A stretch of 64,000 bases of DNA from Pedobacter psychrophilus (lineage in GTDB: Bacteria; Bacteroidota; Bacteroidia; Sphingobacteriales; Sphingobacteriaceae). The translations under genes and the position numbers were made by a program. Location: assembly GCF_001652725.1 (NCBI RefSeq), contig NZ_LWHJ01000022.1, positions 248,001 through 312,000 on the forward strand. The letters run 5' to 3'. Below, piece after piece: positions 8,784-17,714 of this stretch (position 1 is its first letter; every line of letters starts with the position of its first letter). A model generated the notes under the pieces. It saw only the letters and a list, made by a program, of their open reading frames with translations, searched no databases and had not been told where the DNA came from.

Positions 8784-9926
8784 TTATATGACTTCCGTTT
8801 GGAATTGTTTTAAGAAACGAACATCGTTTTCAGAAAATAAACGCAAATCTTTAATCTGATATTTTAAATTGGTAATTCTTTCAATTCCCATCCCAAAGGC
8901 AAAACCAGTAAATTTTTTAGAATCGATATTGACATTATCCAAAACGTTAGGATCTATCATTCCGCAACCTAAAATTTCTACCCAACCGCTATATTTACAC
9001 ATTTGGCAGCCTGCACCTTTGCAAATGGTACAAGAAATATCCATTTCTGCAGAAGGTTCTGTAAAAGGAAAATAAGAAGGTCTAAATCTTACTTTTGTTC
9101 CCTCGCCATATAATTCTTGTACAAAATAATAAAGCGTTTGCTTTAAATCTGCAAACGAAACATTTTCATCAACATATAATCCTTCTACCTGGTGGAAGAA
9201 ACAATGTGCTCTTGCAGAAATTGCCTCATTGCGATAAACCCTACCTGGCATTAAAGCTCTAAAAGGAGGTTTTCCTTGTTCCATCAATCTTACCTGAACT
9301 GAAGAAGTATGAGTTCTTAATGCATAAGCCCCCCTCTCGTTCTCCCCCCCTAATTGGGGAGATGCCTGTCCTGCTTGATTTGCAACATTTATATTTTTTT
9401 CATTTGAAGAGTAACCATGCGCTTCCCTCTCCTCTTGGAGGGGGATTGAGGGGGAGGCTACAAAAAAGGTGTCCTGCATATCTCTTGCTGGATGCTCTTC
9501 TGGGAAGTTTAAAGCAGAAAAATTATGCCAATCGTCTTCAATTTCAGGTCCTTCTGCTAAAACAAATCCTAGTCTTTTAAAAATCTCGACAATTTCTTTT
9601 CTTACTAAATTTAAAGGATGCCTGCCACCAATTTCAAAACCTTCTCCAGGTAACGTTAAATCTTCTGAAGCTGCAGCATCATGTGTTCCGGTGTTGAAAT
9701 TATCTTTATAGTCGTTAAATTTTGCTTCTGCTAATTGCTTAAACTGATTTAATACTTTGCCTAAAACACGTTTTTCTTCTGGCGATACCGCTTTAAATTC
9801 ATCAAATAAATCTTTGATAATACCTTTTGTACCTAAAAATTTAATACGAAATTGCTCTAACTCTTCTGCCGACTTGGGTTCAAAAGCTTCGATTTCACTA
9901 GTATATTGATTGATTTTAGACTGCAT
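8784..9926 (-). CDS. pheS: Phenylalanyl-tRNA synthetase alpha subunit, with an in-frame inserted element
   Basis: PheS is the catalytic subunit of the heterotetrameric Phe-tRNA synthetase, an essential enzyme. The coiled-coil N-terminus and the class II motifs are present: motif 1 region HPLNLVRKEIVEIFKRLGF, motif 2 LRTHTSSVQVR ... GRVYRNE, and motif 3 GFAFGMGIERI near the end. At 381 residues it is about 40 residues longer than usual. The excess lies between DTFFVA and LRTHTSSVQ and is encoded by a palindromic repeat (9327-9459) in frame. The start is taken as the ATG at 9926, giving MQSKINQY; an upstream TTG in frame is less likely. pheT is not in the window. Confidence 0.95.
   Translation of the reverse strand: MQSKINQYTSEIEAFEPKSAEELEQFRIKFLGTKGIIKDLFDEFKAVSPEEKRVLGKVLNQFKQLAEAKFNDYKDNFNTGTHDAAASEDLTLPGEGFEIGGRHPLNLVRKEIVEIFKRLGFVLAEGPEIEDDWHNFSALNFPEEHPARDMQDTFFVASPSIPLQEEREAHGYSSNEKNINVANQAGQASPQLGGENERGAYALRTHTSSVQVRLMEQGKPPFRALMPGRVYRNEAISARAHCFFHQVEGLYVDENVSFADLKQTLYYFVQELYGEGTKVRFRPSYFPFTEPSAEMDISCTICKGAGCQMCKYSGWVEILGCGMIDPNVLDNVNIDSKKFTGFAFGMGIERITNLKYQIKDLRLFSENDVRFLKQFQTEVI
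9327..9459. repeat. Two-armed GC-rich palindromic element inserted in frame in pheS
   Basis: The ends AGCCCCCCTCTC and GAGGGGGAGGCT are inverted repeats of each other. The left arm folds on CCCCCCTAATTGGGGAGA, the right arm on CCCTCTCCTCTTGGAGGGGG. The element adds about 40-45 residues (SPSIPLQEEREAHGYSS to GENERGAYA) just before motif 2 of PheS. It belongs to the same family as the elements at 4887, 30182 and 31759. Confidence 0.85.
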
Positions 9927-9945
9927 AAGCCACAAATTTAATAAA

Positions 9946-9969
9946 AAAAGTCCCGATAATTTGGGACTT
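9946..9969 (-). terminator. Terminator downstream of kbl
   Basis: The inverted repeat AAGTCCC and GGGACTT with an 8-base loop is followed on the minus strand by a T run. It ends the kbl transcript after the dispersed repeat at 9987-10060 and insulates pheS. Confidence 0.8.
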
Positions 9970-9986
9970 AACCATGTTATTTATTT

Positions 9987-10060
9987 GCGTTAGGGATAGA
10001 AACGACATCCTTTTTTGGTTTTCACAAAAAAGATATAGTGGATAGCCCGTAAAAACGCCC
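9987..10060 (+). repeat. Dispersed GCGTTA...AACGCC element, copy 1
   Basis: Begins GCGTTAGGGATAGAAACGAC and ends GATAGCCCGTAAAAACGCCC, with a T-rich/A-rich hairpin in the middle (TTTTTTGG...CACAAAAAA). Related copies lie at 28525-28599, 35862-35952 (reverse), 55169-55264 (reverse) and 61347-61423. The ends pair (GCGTT with AACGC, GGG with CCC). Confidence 0.8.
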
Positions 10061-10068
10061 AAATAATT

Positions 10069-11259
10069 TTATTTAATCACTCCCAACTCTTTACCAACTT
10101 TTACAAAAGCAGTAATTGCTTTATCCAAGTGATTCCTATCATGTCCTGCAGACATTTGCACTCTAATCCTAGCTTTATCTTTTGGGACAACAGGATAGTA
10201 AAACCCAATTACATAAATGCCTTCTTCTAGCATCTTTGCTGCAAAATCTTGCGATAATTGCGCATCATAAAGCATAACAGGTACAATTGGATGCACACCA
10301 GCTTTGATGTCAAAACCAGCTTCAGTCATTTTATTTCTAAAATATTTAGTGTTTTCTTCTAATTTATCTCTTAGTTCTGTGGTTTCTGTAAGCATGTCTA
10401 AAACCGCAATAGATGCGCCTACAATAGAAGGAGCCAAGGTGTTAGAAAATAAATACGGACGAGAACGTTGACGTAAAATATCAATTACTTCTTTTGGGCC
10501 TGATGTAAAACCGCCTGATGCACCGCCTAAAGCTTTTCCTAGAGTTCCGGTAATGATATCAACTCTTCCCATTACATTATGATGCTCATGAGTTCCACGT
10601 CCGTTTTTGCCCATAAAACCACTGCAATGGCATTCATCAATCATTACCAAAGCGTTGTACTTATCGGCTAAATCGCAAATTTTATCTAATTGTGCGATGG
10701 TACCATCCATGGAAAAAGCACCATCGGTTACAACAATTCTATGGCGTAAATTTTGGGTTTCTTGTAATTGCTTTTCTAAATCCTCCATATCATCGTGTTT
10801 ATAACGATAACGTTGTGCTTTACATAAACGAACGCCATCAATAATAGAAGCGTGATTTAATTCATCGGAAATGATCGCATCTTGTGCATCAAATAAAGGT
10901 TCAAAAAGACCTCCGTTTGCATCAAAAGCTGCAGCATATAGAATGGTATCTTCCATTCCTAAAAACTCAGAAATCTTTTTCTCTAACTCTTTATGTATAT
11001 CTTGAGTGCCACATATAAAGCGTACTGATGACATACCATAACCGTGAGTATCAATAGCGCTTTTAGCGGCCTCAATTACCTTTGGATGTGAAGAAAGTCC
11101 TAAGTAATTATTAGCGCAAAAATTAAGAACATCGTTTCCGTTATCAACTTTTATATCTGCCCCTTGTGGCGAAACTATTATTCTTTCTTTCTTGTATAAT
11201 CCTGCAGATTTAATATCGTTTAATTCTTTCTCAAGAACTGGTTTCAATGTTTTGTACAT
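10069..11259 (-). CDS. kbl: Glycine C-acetyltransferase (2-amino-3-ketobutyrate CoA ligase)
   Basis: A 396-residue PLP enzyme of the alpha-oxoamine synthase family that cleaves 2-amino-3-ketobutyrate with CoA to glycine and acetyl-CoA in threonine breakdown. Visible family features are [10 protein letters not shown] near residue 50, [43 protein letters not shown], and the PLP lysine in [13 protein letters not shown]. The length is standard. No tdh (threonine dehydrogenase) lies beside it, so the partner is elsewhere. It is monocistronic here: a terminator follows and a divergent gene lies upstream. Confidence 0.95.
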   Translation of the reverse strand: MYKTLKPVLEKELNDIKSAGLYKKERIIVSPQGADIKVDNGNDVLNFCANNYLGLSSHPKVIEAAKSAIDTHGYGMSSVRFICGTQDIHKELEKKISEFLGMEDTILYAAAFDANGGLFEPLFDAQDAIISDELNHASIIDGVRLCKAQRYRYKHDDMEDLEKQLQETQNLRHRIVVTDGAFSMDGTIAQLDKICDLADKYNALVMIDECHCSGFMGKNGRGTHEHHNVMGRVDIITGTLGKALGGASGGFTSGPKEVIDILRQRSRPYLFSNTLAPSIVGASIAVLDMLTETTELRDKLEENTKYFRNKMTEAGFDIKAGVHPIVPVMLYDAQLSQDFAAKMLEEGIYVIGFYYPVVPKDKARIRVQMSAGHDRNHLDKAITAFVKVGKELGVIK

Positions 11260-11352
11260 ATTTATTTTTTAAAGTAAAAATAAGGAATCATTTTTGGATG
11301 TAAGAATTTCGTTCTTATCTATTAAGAATAAAAGCCTTTGAAAATTGTTTTT

Positions 11353-13506
11353 ATGAATAAAATTTATTTGTGTTTCATGATGTTTTTATTGCCTTTTATA
11401 GCTAAAGGGGCAGTTTTAACTGATTCTACAACATGGGTAAAACAGTTTATGAGAAAAGTTATTGAGGTTCAAAAATTAAACAGGGTTCAAAATTTTGAGT
11501 CGGATGCTTATTTAAAAAGTAATTTAATTCTAGAAAACATACCAAAAACAATTTTAGGAAAGAAAATCCAAATCAGGAGTAATTTAAAGAATCGTCAATT
11601 AATTTGGCTGTATGAAACCTCTTCAAAATTATATAGCGATAAGAATTTAGGTTTTAAGGAATTGGTAAAAGCTACCAAAACTTATGGTAAATATCCATCT
11701 TGGGATTTTAAAAGTCCTGCTCAATTACAAGTTAATTTTGCTGACGATTTAGTAAAATTTGAAGCATTGAGTGATAAAAGTTTTATATCCCCATTAGAAA
11801 AAAATGCTTTTAAAGACTATAATTTTTATTTAATTGAAAAAGATAGTTTTACGGCAAAAATCAATGTAGTACCCAAACATAAATACGCTCCCACATTTAC
11901 AGGAAATATTACTATTAACATTAAAAATTATGCTCTTAAAGATGTTGATTTAAAAACTACTGGTACTAAGGGAATTGACTTTATAGATACACTACAGGTA
12001 TTGCAAACGTATAAAGATTTTAAGCCAACACATACAGTTTTAAATTATAATGGCGATTTTTTGAGGTTTATTTTCACCGGCAAAAGTGAAGCAATATTCA
12101 ATAACTTTAAGACCGGAGTAAATCCAGATTCTCTAAAAACCTTTGGTAAAAACGAAATAGTAAAGGATGATTCATCCGCTTACCATTCTAACAAACTTGT
12201 AAAAGACAGAAGCATATTTCTCACTTTACAAGAACGACTTTCTTATGCCTATGAAGACTCTTTAAACCAATTTAGAAAAGATGAAATTGAATCAGATTCT
12301 TTATCAGGCTTATCAAAAAAAGTTAGACTATTCCCTTTATTTTTCTCTGATTTAGTTTGGAAAAGTAAGAGTAAGAAAAACTTGATTCTATTTGATCCGA
12401 TTTTCCCTGCGTTTTTTTATAACACAGTAGAAGGTGCTGGTTTAAGCTACGGTGTAAATTTTCTTTCATTTTCTAAAGATGGCAAGTATTGGTCGATAAA
12501 GCCAAGGGTTAGATACGGTTTAAGCAATAACGAGTTAAACTCGGATGTCTCATTATCATGGCTTTATAAACCTAAAAGTAGGGGATTGGTAAATTTTAGT
12601 GCTGGTAGTACTTATAGAGATTTAAACCCAAACGGAACCATAGGTACTTTGCAGAACACTTTAAATACGCTGTTTTTTGAGCAAAACTTTATGAAGCTTT
12701 ACAGAAAAGAGTATTTGAGTATGGGAATTGGGAGAGAATTAGTAGGTAATTTTTATCTTTCTATAGGTACCGAAATTTCTAGAAATTATGCAGCTAACAA
12801 TACCAGAGATTATGCCTTTAGAAATATTAGAGATAGAGGTTTTAGCTCTAACAATCCAATAGCTCCAAATTTTGGCGACAAGATTTTCCCTAATTATACT
12901 GCATTTTTTATTAACAGTTCTTTAATCTATACTTTAAGGCAGCCTTATATTTTAAAGGATGGGGTTAAAATTTATAAATTACCCTTAGGTCCTCGTTTTA
13001 TCGTTAATTATAGAAAAGGTGTTAATGGGATTTTCCATTCCGAATCAAATTACAATTATTTAGAGGGAGAAATTCAACATGAAAAACTAGATATGGGTTT
13101 ATGGGGCTATGGTTCTTATTCTGTTTCTGCCGGGAAATTCTTAGATGCAAAAACTGTATATTTCCCAGAATGGAGACATTTTAGCGGTAACTCTGCCTTG
13201 GTTTTTAATCCTGGTTTAAAGAGTTTCCATTTGTTAGATTTTTATACCTATAGCACTAGCAGGTTTTTTATGGAAGCACATTTTGAACATAATTTTAACC
13301 AAAAGTTTTCTGCCAGGATCCCAGTGATCAGAAAATTAAAACTAGAGGAATTATTAGGTGGGGGATATTTAACCCAGCCGGACAGGGGAGATTATTTTGA
13401 AGCTTATATAGGTTTAAGAAGATGGGCTTTCAGAGCAGATTATGCCTGGTCTTTCGATAAGTTTGGATTGCTAAACCAAGGATTTAGGATATCATTTGCT
13501 TTTTAA
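11353..13506 (+). CDS. DUF5686 family outer-membrane protein without carboxypeptidase-like domain
   Basis: A 717-residue predicted outer-membrane beta-barrel of unknown function. The signal peptide is MNKIYLCFMMFLLPFIAKGA. The C-terminal two thirds contain many aromatic-ended strands and the family block FDPIFPAFFYNTVEGAGLSYG near residue 345, shared with the next gene (IDPLLPAIFFNTVEGFGINYG). Unlike its neighbour it lacks an N-terminal CarboxypepD_reg-like domain. The start is placed at the ATG at 11353, which begins a good signal peptide; an in-frame TTG lies 15 bases earlier. The next gene begins 66 bp downstream, and the two appear to be a tandem duplication that has diverged. Confidence 0.85.
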   Translation: MNKIYLCFMMFLLPFIAKGAVLTDSTTWVKQFMRKVIEVQKLNRVQNFESDAYLKSNLILENIPKTILGKKIQIRSNLKNRQLIWLYETSSKLYSDKNLGFKELVKATKTYGKYPSWDFKSPAQLQVNFADDLVKFEALSDKSFISPLEKNAFKDYNFYLIEKDSFTAKINVVPKHKYAPTFTGNITINIKNYALKDVDLKTTGTKGIDFIDTLQVLQTYKDFKPTHTVLNYNGDFLRFIFTGKSEAIFNNFKTGVNPDSLKTFGKNEIVKDDSSAYHSNKLVKDRSIFLTLQERLSYAYEDSLNQFRKDEIESDSLSGLSKKVRLFPLFFSDLVWKSKSKKNLILFDPIFPAFFYNTVEGAGLSYGVNFLSFSKDGKYWSIKPRVRYGLSNNELNSDVSLSWLYKPKSRGLVNFSAGSTYRDLNPNGTIGTLQNTLNTLFFEQNFMKLYRKEYLSMGIGRELVGNFYLSIGTEISRNYAANNTRDYAFRNIRDRGFSSNNPIAPNFGDKIFPNYTAFFINSSLIYTLRQPYILKDGVKIYKLPLGPRFIVNYRKGVNGIFHSESNYNYLEGEIQHEKLDMGLWGYGSYSVSAGKFLDAKTVYFPEWRHFSGNSALVFNPGLKSFHLLDFYTYSTSRFFMEAHFEHNFNQKFSARIPVIRKLKLEELLGGGYLTQPDRGDYFEAYIGLRRWAFRADYAWSFDKFGLLNQGFRISFAF

Positions 13507-13572
13507 CATATTTTAAGGATTAATACCTGTAACCTTTTCTTAAAATTTTTCATCTTTGAGAAAATCATTAGT

Positions 13573-16029
13573 ATGAAAAAAATATTTATTCTCTTATTAT
13601 TTATCTCCTTTATATCGTCAACTTTCGCCCAACAATTCATCATTAAGGGAAAAATAACTGACAATCAAAAACAAGTTATTCCTTTTACTACTATATTTAT
13701 AAAAGGAACCACAAAAGGCACATCCGCAAATAAGGAAGGTGAGTTTGTTTTAAAGGTTAATAAAGGAAAATATGATTTAGCCTTTAGCGCAATTGGTTTT
13801 AAACAGTTAGTAAAATCTGTAGAAATAGATAAAAACATCGAGCTAAATGTTATTTTAAGTGATGAGGTTTTTGAACTTAAGGATGTGGTAGTAAAATCAG
13901 GAGGAGAAGATCCTGCTTACGCCATCATTAGAAAAGCCATCAAACAGCGCAAAAAATATCTAAAGGAAACCCCACCTTACACATGTGAGGTTTATCTTAA
14001 AGGAATACAAAAATTATTAAAAGCCCCAGAGAAATTTTTGGGAAGGGATATTAAAAAAGCAGGTCAGGAAATAGGCTTAGATTCTAATCGGACAGGAATA
14101 CTTTATCAATCAGAATCTCAGTCTATATTAAGTTTTTTGCCGCCAAATAGTTATCACGAGGAAATGATTTCTTCTAAAGTTGCAGGTGGAAATCGATCTT
14201 TCAGTTTTAATAGAGCAACCGAATTATTGTTAAACTTTTATGAAAATACCCAGGAATGGAATGGATTAAGTAACCGTCCATTTGTTTCTCCAATTGCAGA
14301 TAATGCTTTGTTTTATTACGATTATAAACTGATTGGAACCACCGTAGAAAACGGTGAGTTTATAAATAAAATACAAATTTTGCCAAAGAGAAAATATGAT
14401 CCTGCTTACCGCGGATTCATTTATATTGTAGAAGATAGTTGGCGAATTTATAGTACTGATTTATTGATGAGTAAAGAATCTAACATCAATTTATTAGATA
14501 CTTTGAAAATAAACCAAACTTATATACCTGTTACTAGAAAAACCTGGATGCCGTCAAATGTAAAGCTAGAGTTTACAGGAGGTTTTCTTGGTTTCCGATT
14601 TGGAGGATATTATGTTGGCGTTTACAGTAATTACGTTTTAAACCCAAAACTAAATCCTAAAGATTTTAAAGAGGTTGTAAAAATCACTAAAGAAGTAAAT
14701 AAAAAAGATTCTATATACTGGTCTAATGCCAGGCCAATTCCACTCACTAAAGAAGAAACAAGCAACTACATAAAAAAAGATAGCATTGCCAAAAGGAGGG
14801 AATCAAAACCTTACTTAGATAGCTTAGACAAAGTGAATAATAACCTAAAGTTTGGTAAAATATTTTTGGGTGGATACAATCCAAGAAATAGATTTAAGAA
14901 AGAATTTTATCACATTGACCCACTTTTGCCTGCCATATTTTTTAATACGGTAGAAGGTTTTGGTATTAATTATGGCGCTAGTTATACCAAAAGGATTGAT
15001 ACTATAAATAATAGATCTTTATCCTTAAAGGGGAATATCAGGTACGGATTCTCTAACAAACTATTCAACGCCAATACTTCTGCAAACATTCCGATAGGTA
15101 AAAAATTGAACTTAGGCTTACGTTTAGGTTCTGATGTTTTGGATTTAAATGATAATGGCACATTGAGCACTTTCGGAAATACCATTAACTCTTTATTTTA
15201 CGAACGTAATTATTCAAAGTTTTATCAAAAGAAATATGGAGAAGCTAATCTTTCATCTCGCTTGCCATTTGGCCTTTCTGCGAATGTTGGTTTAGCTTAT
15301 CAAAATAATAAATGGTTGCCAAATAGTTCAAGTTACGCTTTCCGTAATGATCCAGAATCTGATTATACTTCTAATAATCCTTACGTTCCACAGTCTGATT
15401 TCTTGCTATTTAATGAATATCAAAATTTTAACATCAATGCTTCTTTAAGTTATAATTTCAGCAGTAAATACGTAACCTATCCAACAGGAAAATTCTATTT
15501 GCCGTCAAAGTGGCCAGTTTTAACTTTAAAATATGAAAAGGCTATAAAAAACATAGTAGGTTCGGATGCTAATTATGACTTTTTAAGTTTAGGTATTCGT
15601 AAATCTAATATCAAATTAGGCTTTTACGGAGAGTTTGACTTTAGTGCAGAAACAGGAAAGTTTTTGACTTCTAAAAATTTACAGTTTCCAGATTTTAATC
15701 ATTTTAGAGGAAACAAGGCTTTATCTTTTACGCCAGGACAAAACCAATTTTTATTTTTAGATTATTATTTAGAAAGCACCAACCAAAGTTATATTGAAGG
15801 CCACGCCGAGCAAAATTTCAAAGGATTTTTTACTAATAAAATCCCGTTGTTAAGAAAATTGAAACTTCAAGAATTGGTAGGTTTTAATTATTTAAGTACG
15901 CCGCATTTAACAGATTATAAGGAATTATATTTCGGTTTGGCTTATACAGGAATAAAAGTTTTTTATGGTTTTGCTTTTGATGGTAATAAACAAATGCATT
16001 CTGGATTTAAAATAGCATATGGGTTTTAA
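13573..16029 (+). CDS. DUF5686 and carboxypeptidase-like regulatory domain protein
   Basis: An 818-residue outer-membrane protein. Signal peptide MKKIFILLLFISFISSTFAQ, then a CarboxypepD_reg-like domain at about 20-110 (IKGKITDNQKQVIPFTTIFI, then GFKQLVKSVEID), then the DUF5686 barrel with IDPLLPAIFFNTVEGFG near residue 455. The function of the family is not known; domain order suggests a surface-exposed barrel. It follows its shorter paralog on the same strand. Just after the stop lies the hairpin repeat that flanks the transposase gene. Confidence 0.9.
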   Translation: MKKIFILLLFISFISSTFAQQFIIKGKITDNQKQVIPFTTIFIKGTTKGTSANKEGEFVLKVNKGKYDLAFSAIGFKQLVKSVEIDKNIELNVILSDEVFELKDVVVKSGGEDPAYAIIRKAIKQRKKYLKETPPYTCEVYLKGIQKLLKAPEKFLGRDIKKAGQEIGLDSNRTGILYQSESQSILSFLPPNSYHEEMISSKVAGGNRSFSFNRATELLLNFYENTQEWNGLSNRPFVSPIADNALFYYDYKLIGTTVENGEFINKIQILPKRKYDPAYRGFIYIVEDSWRIYSTDLLMSKESNINLLDTLKINQTYIPVTRKTWMPSNVKLEFTGGFLGFRFGGYYVGVYSNYVLNPKLNPKDFKEVVKITKEVNKKDSIYWSNARPIPLTKEETSNYIKKDSIAKRRESKPYLDSLDKVNNNLKFGKIFLGGYNPRNRFKKEFYHIDPLLPAIFFNTVEGFGINYGASYTKRIDTINNRSLSLKGNIRYGFSNKLFNANTSANIPIGKKLNLGLRLGSDVLDLNDNGTLSTFGNTINSLFYERNYSKFYQKKYGEANLSSRLPFGLSANVGLAYQNNKWLPNSSSYAFRNDPESDYTSNNPYVPQSDFLLFNEYQNFNINASLSYNFSSKYVTYPTGKFYLPSKWPVLTLKYEKAIKNIVGSDANYDFLSLGIRKSNIKLGFYGEFDFSAETGKFLTSKNLQFPDFNHFRGNKALSFTPGQNQFLFLDYYLESTNQSYIEGHAEQNFKGFFTNKIPLLRKLKLQELVGFNYLSTPHLTDYKELYFGLAYTGIKVFYGFAFDGNKQMHSGFKIAYGF

Positions 16030-16030
16030 A

Positions 16031-16112
16031 TGCGTTAGGGATTGACTCTCTATCCGTAGAGTTTAGCGAAGTGCTCTCTACGGATTTGTTATAGAAATGA
16101 GTCTACAGACTC
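16031..16112 (+). repeat. Hairpin repeat upstream of the REP-associated transposase
   Basis: Contains the perfect stem ATCCGTAGAG (16052-16061) and CTCTACGGAT (16076-16085), then the palindrome GAGTCTACAGACTC (16099-16112). A second copy with the same two-hairpin order lies at 16969-17031, beyond the transposase. The left edge (GCGTTAGGGATTGA, 16032-16045) matches the start of the dispersed GCGTTA element. Confidence 0.8.
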
Positions 16113-16125
16113 AAAAAGATAAATT

Positions 16126-16680
16126 ATGTCAGAAGGAGGATATTTAATTCATAACCAGCATTCTATCCATTTTATAACGTTTGCGGTTGTGCAATGGGTT
16201 GATGTTTTTACAAGAAAAATCTATTCTGATATCATTATCGATAGTTTAAAATTTTGTCAGGAAAATAAAGGATTGAAAATTCATGCTTGGTGTTTAATGA
16301 GTAATCATATCCATTTGATTATATCAACGGATGAAAAAAATAAATTGTCTGATGTGTTAAGGGATTTTAAAAAATTCACTTCTGTAAAAATTATTAAGGA
16401 AATTGAAAACTCAACTACTGAAAGTAGAAAAAACTGGATGATTTGGATTTTTAAAAAAGCAGGAGAAGCGAATAATAGGAATAAGGAATATCAGTTTTGG
16501 CAACAAGATAATCATCCGATTGAATTGGATTCAGAAGAAATTTTCAATTCTAAAATAAACTATTTGCACTATAATCCGGTTAAAGTCGGATTAGTTAAAG
16601 AAGAAAAAGATTATTTACTTTCTTCTGGTATTGATTATTTTGGAGATGAAGAAGGATTGTTGAAAATTGATTTTGTTTAA
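16126..16680 (+). mobile_element. REP-associated tyrosine transposase (RAYT, Y1/HUH family)
   Basis: A 184-residue single-strand HUH transposase of the IS200-like Y1 superfamily. The HUH motif is NHIHLII near residue 61 (after HAWCLMS), and the catalytic tyrosine is most likely in INYLHYNPVKVGLV near 145. RAYTs are single-copy domesticated transposases associated with REP palindromes, which fits the flanking hairpins at 16031-16112, 16691-16704 and 16969-17031. A good ribosome-site-like AGAAGGAGG lies inside the first codons, not upstream. No terminal ends of an IS200 element are evident; the gene appears to be a resident rather than a fresh insertion. Confidence 0.9.
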
Positions 16681-16690
16681 TCATTACAGC

Positions 16691-16750
16691 GAGTCTGAAG
16701 ACTCTTTTTTATTTATGCATCTTTAGTCATCGCTTCGCTAAAGACTAAAG
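16691..16750. repeat. Hairpins downstream of the transposase
   Basis: GAGTCTGAAGACTC (16691-16704) is a palindrome almost identical to the ones in the flanking repeats and is followed by a T run, so it may also terminate the transposase transcript. A second hairpin pairs CTTTAGTC (16721-16728) with GACTAAAG (16743-16750). Confidence 0.7.
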
Positions 16751-16945
16751 ATAGAACAGGTTATTAAAAAACCAGAAAGAATTATCTTCATAATAAGGTT
16801 TCCCAGGATACCAAGTTTGACCAGGCCCTCCAAATCTGTACATTAAGTAAAGAAAAAAAATTATCGCTATAAGAACTATTATTTTTGTTAAAACACTGAC
16901 ATCTTTTTCTTCAATTTTTTTAAAATTTCTTTTCTTGTTATTCAT
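16745..16945 (-). CDS. Small predicted single-pass membrane protein
   Basis: A 66-residue open frame with a basic N-terminus (MNNKKRNFKKIEEK), one membrane segment (VLTKIIVLIAIIFFLYLMY, residues 18-36) and a short aromatic tail. It lies between the transposase and the second flanking hairpin repeat, and its stop falls inside the hairpin at 16721-16750. No family is recognised. The composition is protein-like, so it may be real, but a chance frame cannot be excluded. Confidence 0.45.
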   Translation of the reverse strand: MNNKKRNFKKIEEKDVSVLTKIIVLIAIIFFLYLMYRFGGPGQTWYPGKPYYEDNSFWFFNNLFYL

Positions 16946-16968
16946 GATAAAAAAGTTGCTTATTATTT

Positions 16969-17031
16969 CTATCCGTATAGTTAAGCGTAAGCGTTTCTAC
17001 GGATTTGCAATAAAATAGAGTCTACAGACTC
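16969..17031 (+). repeat. Second copy of the transposase-flanking hairpin repeat
   Basis: Shows ATCCGTATAG (16971-16980), TCTACGGAT (16996-17004) and the palindrome GAGTCTACAGACTC (17018-17031) in the same order and orientation as the copy at 16031-16112. The palindrome overlaps the stop codon of the FMN reductase gene. Confidence 0.8.
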
Positions 17032-17551
17032 AAAAAATCAAAAACTTATCCATCTGCATTTCAGTAAACCTCAAAGTGTCTTCTTTAAATAAGTCACCAT
17101 CTTCATTTATTTCAGAACTGATATTTGGGATGTGCAACTTTAAAGGCAACACGTGTAAACCAATATAATTACAAACACCAGTTAAATGCTCTATGCCTCT
17201 AATATTCCCATATTTACCAGTAGAGTGACCAACCAAGGCTGCTTTTTTATCCATAAAAGATATAGGGAATTTACAGGAATCAATAAATAATTTTAAGATG
17301 CCAGGAAAGCTTCCATTGTACTCTGGCACAATAAAAATAAATTTATCTGCTTTAGAAACTTGATGTTGTATGGCTTCAAAATCTGGCAAAGATTTTCCAT
17401 AATAACCTCCAGAAATTAAATCTTGAGGTAATTTAGTTAGAGATAGAATATCAGCTTTTTCGCCTTTTTGAGCTAAAATTTTTTGATAATACTTAGCGAT
17501 TTTATTAGTGTTACTATCAGGGCGATTAGTTCCTGAAACAATTAATGTCAT
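17030..17551 (-). CDS. NADPH-dependent FMN reductase family protein
   Basis: A 173-residue flavodoxin-fold oxidoreductase. Visible motifs are the phosphate-binding start SGTNRPDSNTNKIA and the flavin-binding loop FIVPEYNGSFPGILKLFID near residue 75, both typical of the NADPH-dependent FMN or quinone reductase family. The substrate cannot be deduced. The TGA stop lies within the palindromic repeat (GAGTCT arm) of the transposase-linked element, so the natural C-terminus may have been altered by that insertion; the protein still has the usual length. Confidence 0.85.
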   Translation of the reverse strand: MTLIVSGTNRPDSNTNKIAKYYQKILAQKGEKADILSLTKLPQDLISGGYYGKSLPDFEAIQHQVSKADKFIFIVPEYNGSFPGILKLFIDSCKFPISFMDKKAALVGHSTGKYGNIRGIEHLTGVCNYIGLHVLPLKLHIPNISSEINEDGDLFKEDTLRFTEMQMDKFLIF

Positions 17552-17714
17552 GTTGATTTGTTTATAAATTGCATTAACGTGTGGAAATTGATATTGTTTA
17601 TATTTGTATCTTGCCGCCCTGTTAAAAAGAGAGATAATTGGTCGAAAATACTAAAAAACGGCTATTTTTTTAACATTCGCCAAAATAGGAAGCATCATAA
17701 AATTAAATCATTTA

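Noticed and set aside
17599-17606. TATATTTG as a promoter of parA
   Set aside because: The -7 box fits but no TTTG lies 19-21 bp upstream, so the call would rest on eight bases.
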